Numbered from the stretch's first letter, positions 32,834-42,656 are shown. The stretch: DNA of 64,000 nucleotides from Crocosphaera sp. UHCC 0190 (GCF_034932065.1 NZ_JAYGHP010000003.1:186001-250000); one strand, 5' to 3'. Numbers and translations: made by a program. The notes: generated by a model not told the origin, from the sequence alone.

Positions 32834-34306
32834 ATGCGAGTTGCGATCGTTGGTGCAGGTTTAGCAGGAATGGCCACAGCTATCGACTTAGTAGATGCAG
32901 GGTGCGAAGTGGAAATCTTTGAATCTCGTCCCTTTGTAGGCGGAAAAGTCGGTAGTTGGGTGGATAATGACGGTAATCACATCGAAATGGGGTTGCACGT
33001 CTTTTTTGGTTGTTATTATAATCTTTTTGCCCTGATGGAAAAAGTCGGGGCGATCGATAATTTACGCTTAAAGGAACATACTCACATTTTTATTAATCGT
33101 GGGGGTAAAGTAGGAGAATTAGATTTTCGCTTCCTCACAGGTGCGCCTTTTCATGGCTTAAAAGCCTTTTTTACCACCTCTCAACTATCTACTATTGATA
33201 AAATGGCTAATTCCTTGGCATTAGGAACAAGTCCTATAGTTCGAGGGTTAATCGACTTTGAAGGGGCCATGAAAACCATCCGCGATCTTGATTCTATCAG
33301 TTTTGCTGATTGGTTTAGGAATCATGGGGGAAATAATGGCAGTTTGCAAAAAATGTGGAACCCCATCGCCTATGCGTTAGGGTTTATTGATACGGAGAAT
33401 ATTTCTGCCCGTTGTATGTTGACAATTTTCCTATTTTTTGCTACTAAAACCGAAGCATCTATCTTAAGAATGTTAGAGGGTTCTCCCCATGAATATCTCC
33501 ATAAACCTATTGTTAATTATTTAGAAAGTCGTGGGGTGAAAATTTATACAAGGCGACGAGTTAGAGAGATTTTATATCAAGAAACTGAGGAAAAAACTCA
33601 AGTAAATGGCATAATTGTGGCCGATGGAGAAACGGAAGAAACCATTACCGCAGATGCTTATGTTTGTGCTTGTGATGTACCAGGAATTCAGCGATTAATT
33701 CCCGATGGGTGGCGTAAATGGGCGACCTTTGATAACATTTATAAATTAGAAGCTGTTCCGGTGGCAACGGTACAATTGCGCTTTGATGGTTGGGTCACAG
33801 AATTACAAGATGAAGCGAAACGGAAGCAATTAAAAGAAGCAGCAGGAATTGATAATTTATTGTACACTGCGGACGCTGATTTTTCCTGTTTTTCTGATTT
33901 AGCCTTAAGTAGTCCTGGGGATTATTACAAAGAAGGACAGGGATCACTTTTACAATTAGTTTTAACCCCTGGTGATCCATTTATTAAAGCCAAAAATGAA
34001 GACATTGCCAACCATGTTTTAAAACAAGTTCAGGAACTTTTTCCCTCATCACGGGAACTCAATATGACCTGGTATAGTGTGGTAAAATTAGCTCAATCTC
34101 TCTATCGAGAAGCCCCAGGAATGGACGTTTATCGCCCTTCTCAAGCAACCCCGATCACTAATTTCTTCTTAGCAGGAAGTTACACCCAACAGGATTATAT
34201 TGATAGTATGGAAGGAGCAACTATTTCAGGGAAACAAGCGGCTAAAGTGATCTTAGCGCAAGCTGAAAATCTGAAAACTTCCCCCCAAGTTTCAACAATT
34301 CGCTAA
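32834..34306 (+). CDS. crtQ: Zeta-carotene desaturase
   Basis: A 490-residue FAD enzyme that converts 9,9'-di-cis-zeta-carotene to prolycopene via neurosporene in carotenoid synthesis. The FAD motif is [17 protein letters not shown] (3-19). Family blocks are [20 protein letters not shown] (35-54), [11 protein letters not shown] and the C-terminal [20 protein letters not shown]. It matches plant and cyanobacterial ZDS, not the bacterial CrtI type. AAGGAAAA precedes the ATG. The SRPBCC gene 58 bases downstream is often its neighbour in cyanobacteria. Confidence 0.95.
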   Translation: MRVAIVGAGLAGMATAIDLVDAGCEVEIFESRPFVGGKVGSWVDNDGNHIEMGLHVFFGCYYNLFALMEKVGAIDNLRLKEHTHIFINRGGKVGELDFRFLTGAPFHGLKAFFTTSQLSTIDKMANSLALGTSPIVRGLIDFEGAMKTIRDLDSISFADWFRNHGGNNGSLQKMWNPIAYALGFIDTENISARCMLTIFLFFATKTEASILRMLEGSPHEYLHKPIVNYLESRGVKIYTRRRVREILYQETEEKTQVNGIIVADGETEETITADAYVCACDVPGIQRLIPDGWRKWATFDNIYKLEAVPVATVQLRFDGWVTELQDEAKRKQLKEAAGIDNLLYTADADFSCFSDLALSSPGDYYKEGQGSLLQLVLTPGDPFIKAKNEDIANHVLKQVQELFPSSRELNMTWYSVVKLAQSLYREAPGMDVYRPSQATPITNFFLAGSYTQQDYIDSMEGATISGKQAAKVILAQAENLKTSPQVSTIR

Positions 34307-34318
34307 AATAGCTAAGAT

Positions 34319-34335
34319 GGTGGGCATTGCCCACC
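34319..34335. repeat. Dispersed palindrome GGTGGGCATTGCCCACC
   Basis: A 7-bp stem with 3-base loop, identical to 6666-6682. The flanking CTACC is typical of intergenic palindromes in cyanobacteria. It sits between crtQ and the SRPBCC gene and may act as an mRNA processing or weak termination signal. Confidence 0.75.
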
Positions 34336-34364
34336 CTACCTTTTGATAATAACCCAATAATAAT

Positions 34365-34808
34365 ATGTCTAATTGGTTAGAACATAGCGTACAAATTGAA
34401 GTCGATGCCCCCATAGATTTAGTGTGGAGTTTATGGTCAGATCTCGAACAAATGCCTAAATGGATGAAATGGATTGATTCAGTTCAAATATTAGAGGAAA
34501 ATCCCGAATTATCCCGTTGGAAATTAGCGAGTAGTGGCTTTGAATTTACTTGGTTATCGAAGATTTTAAAAGTAACTCCCAACCAAATTATACAATGGGA
34601 ATCTGTTGATGGATTACCGAATCGTGGGGCGATTCGCTTTTATGATCGACAAGGTAGTAGTATTGTTCGTTTAAGTGTTGCTTATGGCATTCCAGGGTGG
34701 TTAGGTAAGTTAATGGATAATTTATTTTTAGGCAGAATTGTTGAGTCTACTATTATGGCAGACTTAGAAAGATTTAGGGATTATGCTATGAAAGCAAAAC
34801 AACAGTAA
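34365..34808 (+). CDS. SRPBCC (START-like) family protein
   Basis: A 147-residue protein of the polyketide cyclase/dehydrase superfamily. Signs are HSVQIEVDAPIDLVWSLWSD at the N-terminus, MPKWMKWI, and a C-terminal amphipathic helix (TIMADLERFRDYAMKAKQQ). SRPBCC domains bind hydrophobic ligands. Its position right after zeta-carotene desaturase hints at a carotenoid or lipid-related role, which is inference. No clear ribosome-binding site. Confidence 0.83.
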   Translation: MSNWLEHSVQIEVDAPIDLVWSLWSDLEQMPKWMKWIDSVQILEENPELSRWKLASSGFEFTWLSKILKVTPNQIIQWESVDGLPNRGAIRFYDRQGSSIVRLSVAYGIPGWLGKLMDNLFLGRIVESTIMADLERFRDYAMKAKQQ

Positions 34809-34850
34809 GGGATTATTTGTTAATCAAAAATAACCAAGGAGACAACTAAA

Positions 34851-35426
34851 ATGCTAGTGGAAACTGAGAATAAATATTACACCCCAGAAGAATATTTGAA
34901 ATTAGAAGAAACTGCGGAATATAAAAACGAATATCATAATGGAGAAATTATACCGATGGTAGGTGGAACGACAAATCATAATCAAATTTGTCTTAATTTT
35001 TGTCGAAATTTTCCTTTAAACATTAATAATCAAGATTATTATATCTACATGGAGGGAGTGCGTTTATAGTTATCTGAACATAATTTTTATACCTATCCTG
35101 ATATCAGGGTGATTAAAGGTGAACCGATTTATCATGGAAAAGGAACCTCAAATATAACCAATCCTCAAGTTATTGTTGAAGTGTTATCCCAATCGACTAA
35201 AGGTTATGAGCGAGTAGATAAGTTTCAATATTATCGTTCTCTTCCCACTTTTCAAGAATATATTTTAATTGAGCAATATAGTTATTCGGTAGACCAATAT
35301 GTTAAGAAAACAGAAAATCAATGGTCACTAAACTTTTATACAGGAGAAAATGCTGTTTTAAAATTAGCTTCTGTTGAGTGGGAAATTTCCTTACAACATT
35401 TATATCAACGAGTTAACTTTGAATAA
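34851..35426 (+). pseudogene. Uma2 family (DUF820) nuclease gene with nonsense codon
   Basis: One reading frame, starting MLVETENKYYTPEEYLKLEE, carries the PD-(D/E)xK-like Uma2 fold landmarks: EYHNGEIIPMVGGT, then YTYPDIRVIKGEP and NPQVIVEVLSQSTKGYERVD. A TAG at 35067-35069 breaks it between GVRL and LSEHNFYTYPD. Both halves stay in the same frame, so one substitution silenced it, unless the stop is read through. AAGGAGA precedes the ATG. Uma2 genes are numerous in cyanobacteria and often decayed. Confidence 0.85.
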
Positions 35427-35674
35427 GCACGGAGTGATAAGCTGTTTTGCATTTAATCTTAATCTACAGATAAACCGAGATTAAGAGAATTGATCCGAAA
35501 TTATCATTAATTTCCCCTTTTCTCCTGGGATGAGGACATAATGGTATTATGTCCCTACAATCAATTGTGGTAGGGGTTAAACCCCGTTAAATCCTGTATG
35601 ATCTGACCTTAGTTGACTTGGCACAAAATCCAAGCCAACACCGTCAACAGCCTTGAAAGGAGGAAAACTGCTGC
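35427..35674. other. Spacer, no gene
   Basis: AT-rich spacer with GAGGACATAATGGTATTATGTCC (an imperfect palindrome around 35532-35553) and a GTAGGGG word. It ends in the leader GAAAGGAGG of the Rieske oxygenase gene. Confidence 0.45.
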
Positions 35675-36724
35675 ATGACAACCCTATTGCGTAACTGTTG
35701 GTATGTTGCCTTACCTAGCCAACAACTAAAACCAGGTAAAATGGTACATAAAAAAATGCTTGGTGAACCCGTTTTAGTGGGACGGCGTAAAGATGGGGAA
35801 GTCTTTGCCATGCGTGATATTTGCCCCCATCGAGGCATTCCCCTACAATATGGCTGGATGGATGGGGATGACGTATGTTGTCGTTATCATGGTTGGCAAT
35901 TTAGTACCAATGACGGACGTTGTAGCGTAATTCCTTCCTTAACAGAATATGATGACCTAGATATTAGTCGCATTCGGGTTCCCACTTATCCCTGTCGAGA
36001 AGTACAAGGGAACATTTGGGTGTATTTTGCGGAAGACACCAAAAAAGAAATTGACCCCGCAACCATTCCCCCAGTGCCGACTATTCCTGATTTTGGTAAA
36101 GTTGAACCAGGAATCTCGGAAATTATCCATTTTGATTGTCACATGGATCATGCAATAATTGGATTGATGGACCCGGCCCACGGCCCCTATATCCATAGTT
36201 CTTGGTGGTGGCGTAGTGGCCGCCGTAAGTTTACGGTAAAAGAAAAGCTATATGAACCTGTACCCCAAGGATTTCGTCTCGTTCCCTATGATATGCCAGT
36301 CAGTGCGCGTCCTTATAAGATTTTAGGCAATAAAGTCTCGATTGAGATTGTCTTTGAGTTGCCCAGTGTACGGACAGAAATCTTAAGAGGCGATCGCTAT
36401 TCTGCTTGTTTATTAACGACGATTACCCCCATTGATGAAACCCAATGTGAGGCGTTTCAGAGTATGTATTGGACAATTCCTTGGATGGGTGCATTCAAAC
36501 CGTTATTAAGCTTTTTAACCCGTAAATTTCTCTATCAAGATCGAGATGTAGTCATTCAACAACAAGAAGGTTTGATGTATGATCCTGCCTTAATGTTAAT
36601 TGATGATGCCGATACTCAAGCAAAATGGTATTTTCGTCTAAAACAAGAATATCAAAAAGCTCAAGCCGAAAACCGACCTTTTAAAAATCCTGTGGAACCC
36701 AGAATATTACGCTGGAGAAGTTAG
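35675..36724 (+). CDS. Rieske non-heme iron oxygenase
   Basis: A 349-residue oxygenase alpha-subunit-like protein. The Rieske ligands are CPHRG (Cys50, His52) and CRYHGW (Cys69, His72). The mononuclear iron motif is DHAIIGLMDPAHGPYIH (about 156-172), with Asp and two His. It lacks the C-terminal membrane helices of chlorophyll-type PaO/CAO enzymes, so a soluble ring-hydroxylating-type role is more likely; the substrate is unknown. AAAGGAGG precedes the ATG by 14 bases. Alone in its transcript. Confidence 0.87.
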   Translation: MTTLLRNCWYVALPSQQLKPGKMVHKKMLGEPVLVGRRKDGEVFAMRDICPHRGIPLQYGWMDGDDVCCRYHGWQFSTNDGRCSVIPSLTEYDDLDISRIRVPTYPCREVQGNIWVYFAEDTKKEIDPATIPPVPTIPDFGKVEPGISEIIHFDCHMDHAIIGLMDPAHGPYIHSSWWWRSGRRKFTVKEKLYEPVPQGFRLVPYDMPVSARPYKILGNKVSIEIVFELPSVRTEILRGDRYSACLLTTITPIDETQCEAFQSMYWTIPWMGAFKPLLSFLTRKFLYQDRDVVIQQQEGLMYDPALMLIDDADTQAKWYFRLKQEYQKAQAENRPFKNPVEPRILRWRS

Positions 36725-36741
36725 TTTAAATCATTGCGTAG

Positions 36742-36805
36742 GGTGGGTTAGGTGGGGATGTGCTATGCAGCTAATGTGTTAATTAATTATCCACCGTAAC
36801 CCACC
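36742..36805. repeat. Long intergenic inverted repeat
   Basis: GGTGGGTTAGGTGG (36742-36755) and CCACCGTAACCCACC (36791-36805) pair with one bulge over a ~35-base loop. This is the TAGGGTGGGTTA type of cyanobacterial spacer repeat and could terminate the Rieske oxygenase transcript. Confidence 0.65.
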
Positions 36806-36834
36806 ATAAAATTTATCTAACAGGAGTTTAACTC

Positions 36835-37104
36835 ATGAGTCAAACACCCATCACAGTAACTTACTCTTTAGAGGAAGTCTTAGGAGAAATCAAACAAAGT
36901 ATCAAAGAGGTTAACCAGAAGTTAGAGAAACTTAATAACATTGAAGTGGAACTGGCAGAAATCAAAACAGAAGTAAAAAACCTCAAAGAAGATGTCAAGG
37001 AACTCAAAGGGTCAACTAGAGCGCAAATTTGGACTCTTATAGGCATTTTACTAACAGCAGTTGGTGGTTTTGTGCTGAGGTTCTTTTTTTCAGGTAATCC
37101 TTAA
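36835..37104 (+). CDS. Small coiled-coil membrane protein
   Basis: An 89-residue protein. It has a conserved head MSQTPITVTYSLEE, a coiled coil at about 15-62 (IKEVNQKLEKL, LAEIKTEVKNLKEDVKEL) and one C-terminal transmembrane helix (IWTLIGILLTAVGGFVLRFF). AGGAG precedes the ATG. It is related to 51760-52053 (head MNEPVTVTYSLEE). The same leader and first 12 codons also begin an unrelated DUF29 gene at 55610. Function unknown; such proteins resemble small tail-anchored scaffolds. Confidence 0.78.
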   Translation: MSQTPITVTYSLEEVLGEIKQSIKEVNQKLEKLNNIEVELAEIKTEVKNLKEDVKELKGSTRAQIWTLIGILLTAVGGFVLRFFFSGNP

Positions 37105-37141
37105 CCTAATATCACTTAATTGATCAACAGAACAACTTTCC

Positions 37142-37530
37142 TCAAAATCCCTTTTCAAGTTTTTTGATATTTTCGAGGGCTTTAAGGTACCATTCCATAT
37201 TGTTTTGCTGCGAGTAAAGTTGTGCTGCTTGATTGAAGTCAGCGATCGCACCTAGCTTGTCTCCTAAGTCATCCTTGGCATTCCCGCGATTGTAGTAGGC
37301 ATTAGCATAGTCGGGTTTGAGGGAAATAGCTTGATTGAAGTCAGCGATCGCACCTAGCTTGTCTCCTAAGTCATCCTTGGCATTCCCGCGATTGTAGTAG
37401 GCATTAGCATAGTCGGGTTTGAGGGAAATAGCTTGATTGTAGTCGGCGATCGCACCTTGGTTATCTCCTGATTGCCATTTGTCCTAACCAAGATTAAACC
37501 ACTCCTCGGCAGTCAATTCTACAGTTTTTG
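37142..37530 (-). pseudogene. TPR-repeat protein remnant
   Basis: Read on the - strand, the frame ending at 37142 encodes tandem TPR units (GAIADFNQAISLKPDYANAY, YNRGNAKDDLGDKL) closing with LKALENIKKLEKGF. A TAG (37484-37486) interrupts it after EEWFNLG and a TAA lies further upstream, and no start codon precedes the repeats. Two 102-bp units (37229-37330 and 37331-37432) are essentially identical, so the repeats expanded recently in a gene that is now broken. Confidence 0.75.
37229..37432 (-). repeat. Two tandem 102-bp TPR repeats
   Basis: A 34-codon unit beginning gcttgattgaagtcagcgat on the + strand is repeated back to back with no visible difference. A third, partly diverged unit follows. 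One unit equals one tetratricopeptide motif. Confidence 0.85.
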
Positions 37531-37773
37531 GGTTTAACTCTGGCTTCACTTGGGTAAGGCCCCACTCTAGATTTTGACAAGTATTTTAGTTTGGTCAAGC
37601 ATTCTGTACTGCTTGATGAGTCCAAGAAAGGCGTGATTGTTCTGACTTTAACAAAATTATATATTAGATTTAGCTAAAAAAGCGTCAGTCCTTAATGTAA
37701 TATAATGAACTTAGATTAAGAAAAATTAAGTCTTTTTCTTCAAACACTCTTTTAACAGGAGATCCAGAACCGA

Positions 37774-38823
37774 ATGCAGCAACCTATGATTGCGGATAGG
37801 CCGCAACCCAAAGTCGTTGACCTTCCTTTTACCTTACAAGATGTCAAAGAAGCAATTCCCCCCCATTGTTTTGAATCTTCTCCTCTGAAGTCCCTCTCTT
37901 ATTTTGTTTGGGACATTTTTATTGTTTGTGTCCTTTATGCGATCGCCCATAGTCTAGATTCTTGGTTTTTTTGGCCCATCTTTTGGGTGATGCAAGGAAC
38001 CATGTTTTGGGCCTTATTTGTAGTCGGACATGATTGCGGCCATGGTTCATTTTCTCGCTACAAATGGTTAAATAATCTGATCGGACATTTATCCCATACT
38101 CCCATTTTAGTTCCCTTTCATGGTTGGCGTATTAGTCACCGCACCCATCATAAAAATACGGGAAATATTGATACTGATGAAAGTTGGTATCCTATTACTG
38201 AAGCCAAATATAATGAGATGGGATGGTTAGAAAAATTCGCCCGTTTTAAACTGGTTTTATTTGTTTATCCTCTCTACTTGTTTAAGCGTTCCCCTGGACG
38301 AAAAGGTAGTCATTTTGACCCTAATAGTGATTTATTTCGTCCCTCTGAAAAATGGGATGTTCTCACCAGTACCATTTGCTTAATTGGTATGGTTGGGTTA
38401 CTAGGATTTTTGACCTATCAATGGGGCTTTTTATGGTTGCTTAAATACTATCTTGGGCCATATATTGTCTTTGTAATATGGTTAGATTTAGTGACCTTTT
38501 TGCACCACAGTGATCCTGATATTCCTTGGTATCGGGGCAGAGATTGGTATTTCTTGAAAGGGGCTTTATCGACGGTTGATCATGATTATGGGTTTATCAA
38601 TGATATTCATCATAATATTGGAACCCATGTGGCTCATCATATCTTTTTAACCATGCCTCACTATCATTTAAAGACGGCAACAGAAGCCATTAAACCGATT
38701 TTAGGAGACTACTATCGTAAGTCGGATCGCTCCATTGTTGATGCCTTTATTCGGGGCTATGACAATTGTCATGTTGTGCCTGATGAGGGTGGTAAAGTTT
38801 ACTATGAACCCCGACAATTTTAG
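37774..38823 (+). CDS. desB: Omega-3 acyl-lipid desaturase DesB
   Basis: A 349-residue membrane desaturase that introduces the omega-3 (delta-15) double bond into membrane-lipid fatty acids. The three histidine boxes are HDCGH (86-90), HRTHH (122-126) and HVAHH (285-289). HRTHHKNTGNIDTDESWYPI matches DesB and plant FAD7/8 rather than the delta-12 enzyme DesA. Several membrane spans lie at 45-80 and 195-240. desB is cold-inducible in other cyanobacteria; the 670-base upstream region with a pseudogene may hold its promoter. AGGAGA precedes the ATG. Confidence 0.88.
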   Translation: MQQPMIADRPQPKVVDLPFTLQDVKEAIPPHCFESSPLKSLSYFVWDIFIVCVLYAIAHSLDSWFFWPIFWVMQGTMFWALFVVGHDCGHGSFSRYKWLNNLIGHLSHTPILVPFHGWRISHRTHHKNTGNIDTDESWYPITEAKYNEMGWLEKFARFKLVLFVYPLYLFKRSPGRKGSHFDPNSDLFRPSEKWDVLTSTICLIGMVGLLGFLTYQWGFLWLLKYYLGPYIVFVIWLDLVTFLHHSDPDIPWYRGRDWYFLKGALSTVDHDYGFINDIHHNIGTHVAHHIFLTMPHYHLKTATEAIKPILGDYYRKSDRSIVDAFIRGYDNCHVVPDEGGKVYYEPRQF

Positions 38824-38896
38824 TTAATTTTTTTCAGTAAACCTCATATCTTATCCTCTCAGGAAGTTGAGAAATTTGGGGTTTACTTGAATTACA

Positions 38897-40309
38897 TTAT
38901 TGGAAAGGCAAATTAACAGTGAAGGTTGTGATCTGATTTGGTTGACTATCAACGCTAATAAATCCTTGATGTAAACGGGCGATTTCATAAGCAATCGCTA
39001 ATCCTAATCCTGCCCCTCCAGTTTGTCGAGAGCGAGCTTCTTCTACCCGATAAAATCGTTCAAAAAGATGGGGTAAATCTTGGGGAGAAATGCCCAAGCC
39101 TGTATTAGTAAAAACGATGTTTACTCCTTTATCTACTAGGGCTGTCGTTACCGTAATCATTCCCTGATTAGGGGTATATTTAATGGCATTATCTAAGAGA
39201 TTTAAAAACAAACTGGTTAAATAATCAGCATGACCATAAACGATTAAATTAAGCTCAATATTTTGAATAATTTCAATATTTTTGGTTTCAGCTAAAGGGG
39301 CTAATTGTTCCACTAAAATCTCTAATAAATGACTTAACTCTACGGTTTGAGTGACTAAACTTTCTTGTTCTAAACGGGTTAAAAATAATAAACCATTAGC
39401 CAAGCGAATTAAGCGATCAACCTCTTGATCTAGCTGTTGTAAAGTGTTAACATATTCTTGAGGACTACGCAGACGACTTAAGGTTACGCCGATGCGTCCT
39501 TTGATTACTGTTAAGGGGGTACGAAGTTCATGAGAAGCATCAGCAGTAAATCGTCTTTCATGATCTAAAGCTGTTTGTAATCGATCTAACATTCGGTCTA
39601 AAGTATTCGCTAATCGTCCTACTTCATCGAGAGAACCTTGATAGTTAATACGGCAAGTAATTTCATCCTGATTAATGGCTTCTGCGGTGCGAATAATCCT
39701 TTCAATAGGACTTAAAGCGCGATCAGCTAAAAATAATCCCCCACAAGCAGCAATCATTAAAACCAGGGGAAAACTTAACAACATTAACGCTAATAGATGG
39801 TCTAAAGTTTTTGATACTGATTGCAAAGGTTGACTTACCTGTAACCAACCTTGAGTATTTAAAAGAGAGATTTTTAAACTATAAATTCGCCATAATTTAT
39901 CTTGAGCTTTAATATTAGTAAAGCCTATTTCTTGAGAGACAAATTGCGGTAATAATTGATAGTGTCCAAACCCATCCCAAACATTACCATCTCTGGAAGT
40001 TAAACGCACCACAAAACCAGCTTCAGTTAGATTATGAATAACTGAATCTGATCCTAAAGTATGCTTAAGTTTAATTTTTCCTTGTTGCTCAATTAGAAGA
40101 TTAAGGGTTTCCGAAACTGTTACTTCTAAAGTTCTGTCCATTTGCCGAGAAAGATTATGTTTTAACAGACCATATAAATAAACACTAAACAACCCTAAAG
40201 TTACCCCTAATAACAAAATATACCAAGCAGTTAAACGAACCCTTAAGGTCATTTTATTAAAGCGAGTCTGCTGCTGATTAATGATTCTGATTAAGGGCAT
40301 TTTAAACAA
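38897..40309 (-). CDS. Sensor histidine kinase
   Basis: A 470-residue membrane kinase. It has two transmembrane helices (about 25-48 and 172-194) around a periplasmic sensor, then a HAMP linker (LADRALSPIERIIRTAEAI). HisKA carries SHELRTPL with phospho-acceptor His260. The HATPase boxes are LLDNAIKYT, GLGISPQDLPHLFERFYR and GGAGLGLAIAYEI. Its start overlaps the response-regulator gene end by 19 bases, so the pair is translationally linked. The sensed signal is unknown. Confidence 0.92.
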   Translation of the reverse strand: MFKMPLIRIINQQQTRFNKMTLRVRLTAWYILLLGVTLGLFSVYLYGLLKHNLSRQMDRTLEVTVSETLNLLIEQQGKIKLKHTLGSDSVIHNLTEAGFVVRLTSRDGNVWDGFGHYQLLPQFVSQEIGFTNIKAQDKLWRIYSLKISLLNTQGWLQVSQPLQSVSKTLDHLLALMLLSFPLVLMIAACGGLFLADRALSPIERIIRTAEAINQDEITCRINYQGSLDEVGRLANTLDRMLDRLQTALDHERRFTADASHELRTPLTVIKGRIGVTLSRLRSPQEYVNTLQQLDQEVDRLIRLANGLLFLTRLEQESLVTQTVELSHLLEILVEQLAPLAETKNIEIIQNIELNLIVYGHADYLTSLFLNLLDNAIKYTPNQGMITVTTALVDKGVNIVFTNTGLGISPQDLPHLFERFYRVEEARSRQTGGAGLGLAIAYEIARLHQGFISVDSQPNQITTFTVNLPFQ

Positions 40310-40962
40310 TAACCGACTCCTCGTATAGTATGTAATAAAGCTGTGTCAAAATCTCGATCAATTTTTCGTCGTAAATATCCCACATAAACATCGACGACAT
40401 TGGATTCGCTATAAAAATCTAAATTCCAAACGTGTTCCCCAATTTGTGTCCGACTTAAGACTTGATTGGCATTGCGTAACAAATATTCTAACAGTTTAAA
40501 TTCTAAGGGACTCAACTCAATTAATTGGCTTCCCCTTCTCACTTCTCTGGTGGGTAAATCCATGGTTAAATCAGCTAACTGTAAAAGGGTATTAACTTGC
40601 AAGGGGGGACGACGTTGTAAGGCCCGTAAACGGGCTAATAATTCAGAAAAAGCAAAGGGTTTTACTAAGTAGTCATCTGCGCCATAATCAAGGCCTTTAA
40701 CCCGATCTTCAATGCGATCTCTAGCCGTTAGTAACAAAACAGGGGTTAAAATTTGTTGTTGACGAATTTCTTGAAGTAATTGTAATCCGTCAATTCTGGG
40801 GAGCATAATATCCAAAATAATGATGTCATACTCGGACATTTCTAGATAATCTTTACCTTCTTTCCCATCTTTCGCCACACTAACTATATAACCAATTTCT
40901 TTGAGTCCTTGACTAATAAATTGAGCAATTCCTGATTCATCTTCAATTAATAAAATTCGCAT
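40291..40962 (-). CDS. OmpR-family response regulator
   Basis: A 223-residue protein. The receiver domain has Asp7-Asp8-type acid pocket (IEDE), phospho-acceptor Asp51 in ILDIMLPRIDG and Lys101 in YLVKPF. A winged-helix DNA-binding domain follows (ELSPLEFKLLEYLLRNANQV, VDVYVGYLRRKID, RGVGYCL). First gene of the two-component operon with the kinase at 38897-40309. Targets unknown; neighbouring desB is one possible candidate but there is no direct evidence. Confidence 0.93.
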   Translation of the reverse strand: MRILLIEDESGIAQFISQGLKEIGYIVSVAKDGKEGKDYLEMSEYDIIILDIMLPRIDGLQLLQEIRQQQILTPVLLLTARDRIEDRVKGLDYGADDYLVKPFAFSELLARLRALQRRPPLQVNTLLQLADLTMDLPTREVRRGSQLIELSPLEFKLLEYLLRNANQVLSRTQIGEHVWNLDFYSESNVVDVYVGYLRRKIDRDFDTALLHTIRGVGYCLKCP

Positions 40963-41076
40963 CTTTCTGTTTTCCTTTTACCTCTTGCCTTTTGCCTGTT
41001 ACTCAACTGTGGTATTCTATCCTGAAAACTCCGATAAATAGAAAGCTTTTTAGTAAACTTCTCATCACCGAATTTC

Positions 41077-41964
41077 ATGACAACTAAACTATCCTCCTAT
41101 GAATTTGAGGTTGTCACAGTCAACCCCCAAGGCGAAATTACGCAACGCGATCGCCATACAACCCTTTATTTCCTGGAAAAATTAGAGCATGGTATCACCT
41201 TAGATATGGTAGCCATTCCTGGGGGAATCTTTTATATGGGTTCCGTCAAAACCGAGGAGGGTTGTTTATCCTCCCAAACCCCCCAACATCTCGTTACCCT
41301 CAAACCTTTCTGGATCAGTAAATATCCCATTACCCAAGGACAATGGCAAACTGTAGCAAGTTTCCCGACTGTTAAACAACCCTTAACCTCCTATCCGTCA
41401 AGTTTTGCGGGCCTTGATCATCCAGTAGAACAAGTATCTTGGTATGATGCCCTAGAATTTTGTGCCAGACTTTCCCAATATAGTAAGCGTTCTTATTATC
41501 TCCCCAGTGAAGCTCAATGGGAATATGCTTGTCGGGCTAATACTAACACCCCCTTTCATTTTGGCGAAACGATCACCACTGATTTAGCTAACTATTCAGG
41601 GATAGACTGGGAATATCAAGGGAAAATTTGTAGTCAGGGTTCTTATGGAAAAGGCCCTTTAGGAGAAGATAGACGCACAACAACTCCTGTGGGCTTTTTT
41701 GGTGTGGCCAATGGGTTTGGTTTATATGATATGTATGGTAATGTCCGAGAATGGTGCGAAGATGGTTGGCATCCTAATTATGAGAATGCCCCTGACAACG
41801 GAACCCCTTGGATCATAGCAGGGGATGAAACGAAACGGGTTGTTAGAGGAGGATCATGGAATAGCGGCCCCCGCAAATGTCGTTCCGCTTATCGGGATAA
41901 GTTTGATCCCTTTGCCTCTCTTTATGATATCGGCTTTCGGGTGGTTCATTATGGCGATCGCTAG
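41077..41964 (+). CDS. FGE/SUMF1-type domain protein
   Basis: A 295-residue protein with the formylglycine-generating-enzyme-like fold. Signs are MVAIPGGIFYMGSVKTEEG (about 44-62), PVEQVSWYDALEFCARLS, YLPSEAQWEYACRAN, NGFGLYDMYGNVREWCEDGW and RVVRGGSWNSGPRKCRSAYR. Many bacterial members are not sulfatase-activating enzymes but serve in other modifications, or as domains of kinases or diversity-generating systems. No sulfatase gene is near. It is likely cytoplasmic. Exact role unknown. Confidence 0.85.
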   Translation: MTTKLSSYEFEVVTVNPQGEITQRDRHTTLYFLEKLEHGITLDMVAIPGGIFYMGSVKTEEGCLSSQTPQHLVTLKPFWISKYPITQGQWQTVASFPTVKQPLTSYPSSFAGLDHPVEQVSWYDALEFCARLSQYSKRSYYLPSEAQWEYACRANTNTPFHFGETITTDLANYSGIDWEYQGKICSQGSYGKGPLGEDRRTTTPVGFFGVANGFGLYDMYGNVREWCEDGWHPNYENAPDNGTPWIIAGDETKRVVRGGSWNSGPRKCRSAYRDKFDPFASLYDIGFRVVHYGDR

Positions 41965-42127
41965 TGAGATCAAACCTCTCTCATCGGGCAATTTTTCCCT
42001 CACCCCCAAGGAAGGAAGGGCCAAAACTGAAAAAATTCTCAAAAACAGCCTTCTTGACGTAGCATCTTGTGAATCTTTAATGTTAAGGTAAAGTCATAAA
42101 CGAATGTTACCTGCGAAGGAGAGATCT

Positions 42128-42439
42128 ATGCTACACCGCAAGATTTATCAACTCTGTACAGAAAACCGAGAGGTTTGTCTTTTCTTGCGGGATCAACAAC
42201 GTTGGATCGAGGCAGCGACTATTGTTTCTTTGGAAGGAGACTTAGTCACCATTCGTTATGAAACCGAAGAAGACGACGAAATTAGTTCTTGGGAAGAAAT
42301 GGTGAGACTTGAAAGTATTGGGGCAGTCAGTCAAAAGCTGGCCTCTGTTTCCCGATATAATTCTGATATTACTGTCTCTGATGATTGTCCCGAAGCAGAA
42401 CAAATTCATCCCCGTTATCCTGAGTCAAACCAAGACTAA
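42128..42439 (+). CDS. Conserved cyanobacterial protein, DUF6679-like
   Basis: A 103-residue small acidic protein (MLHRKIYQLCTENREVCLFL, RDQQRWIEAATIVSLEGDLV, TIRYETEEDDEISSWEEMVR). Recognised as a family conserved across cyanobacteria; function unknown. ATG 42128 is preferred over the in-frame ATG 42104 because AAGGAGAG lies 7 bases upstream and relatives start MLHRKIYQL. A terminator at 42489 closes the transcript. Confidence 0.8.
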   Translation: MLHRKIYQLCTENREVCLFLRDQQRWIEAATIVSLEGDLVTIRYETEEDDEISSWEEMVRLESIGAVSQKLASVSRYNSDITVSDDCPEAEQIHPRYPESNQD

Positions 42440-42488
42440 AGGAATAAACAAGATGAAGATGCTTAAAAAAAGACCCTGTTATTAGGGT

Positions 42489-42513
42489 GCCGGAACGATC
42501 CGGCCATTTTTTT
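42489..42513 (+). terminator. Rho-independent terminator
   Basis: Stem GCCGGA / TCCGGC with loop ACGA, followed by CATTTTTTT. It lies about 50 bases after the DUF6679-like gene. Confidence 0.85.
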
Positions 42514-42656
42514 GCATAATTATTTTAAGCTGTTAAGAAGTATCAAAAATTGGAGCAAATTGTAAAGTTAGGGGACAATTTTTGTTTTTCTCAGCTAATT
42601 TTATTTAGGATGAAAGTGGATTGAATTGTACTCCGAAGCGTTGAGAGGTAGGGGTG

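Noticed and set aside
41825..42091. 88-codon frame overlapping the end of the FGE-like gene
   Set aside because: Out of frame with the conserved RVVRGGSWN region and without any own domain.
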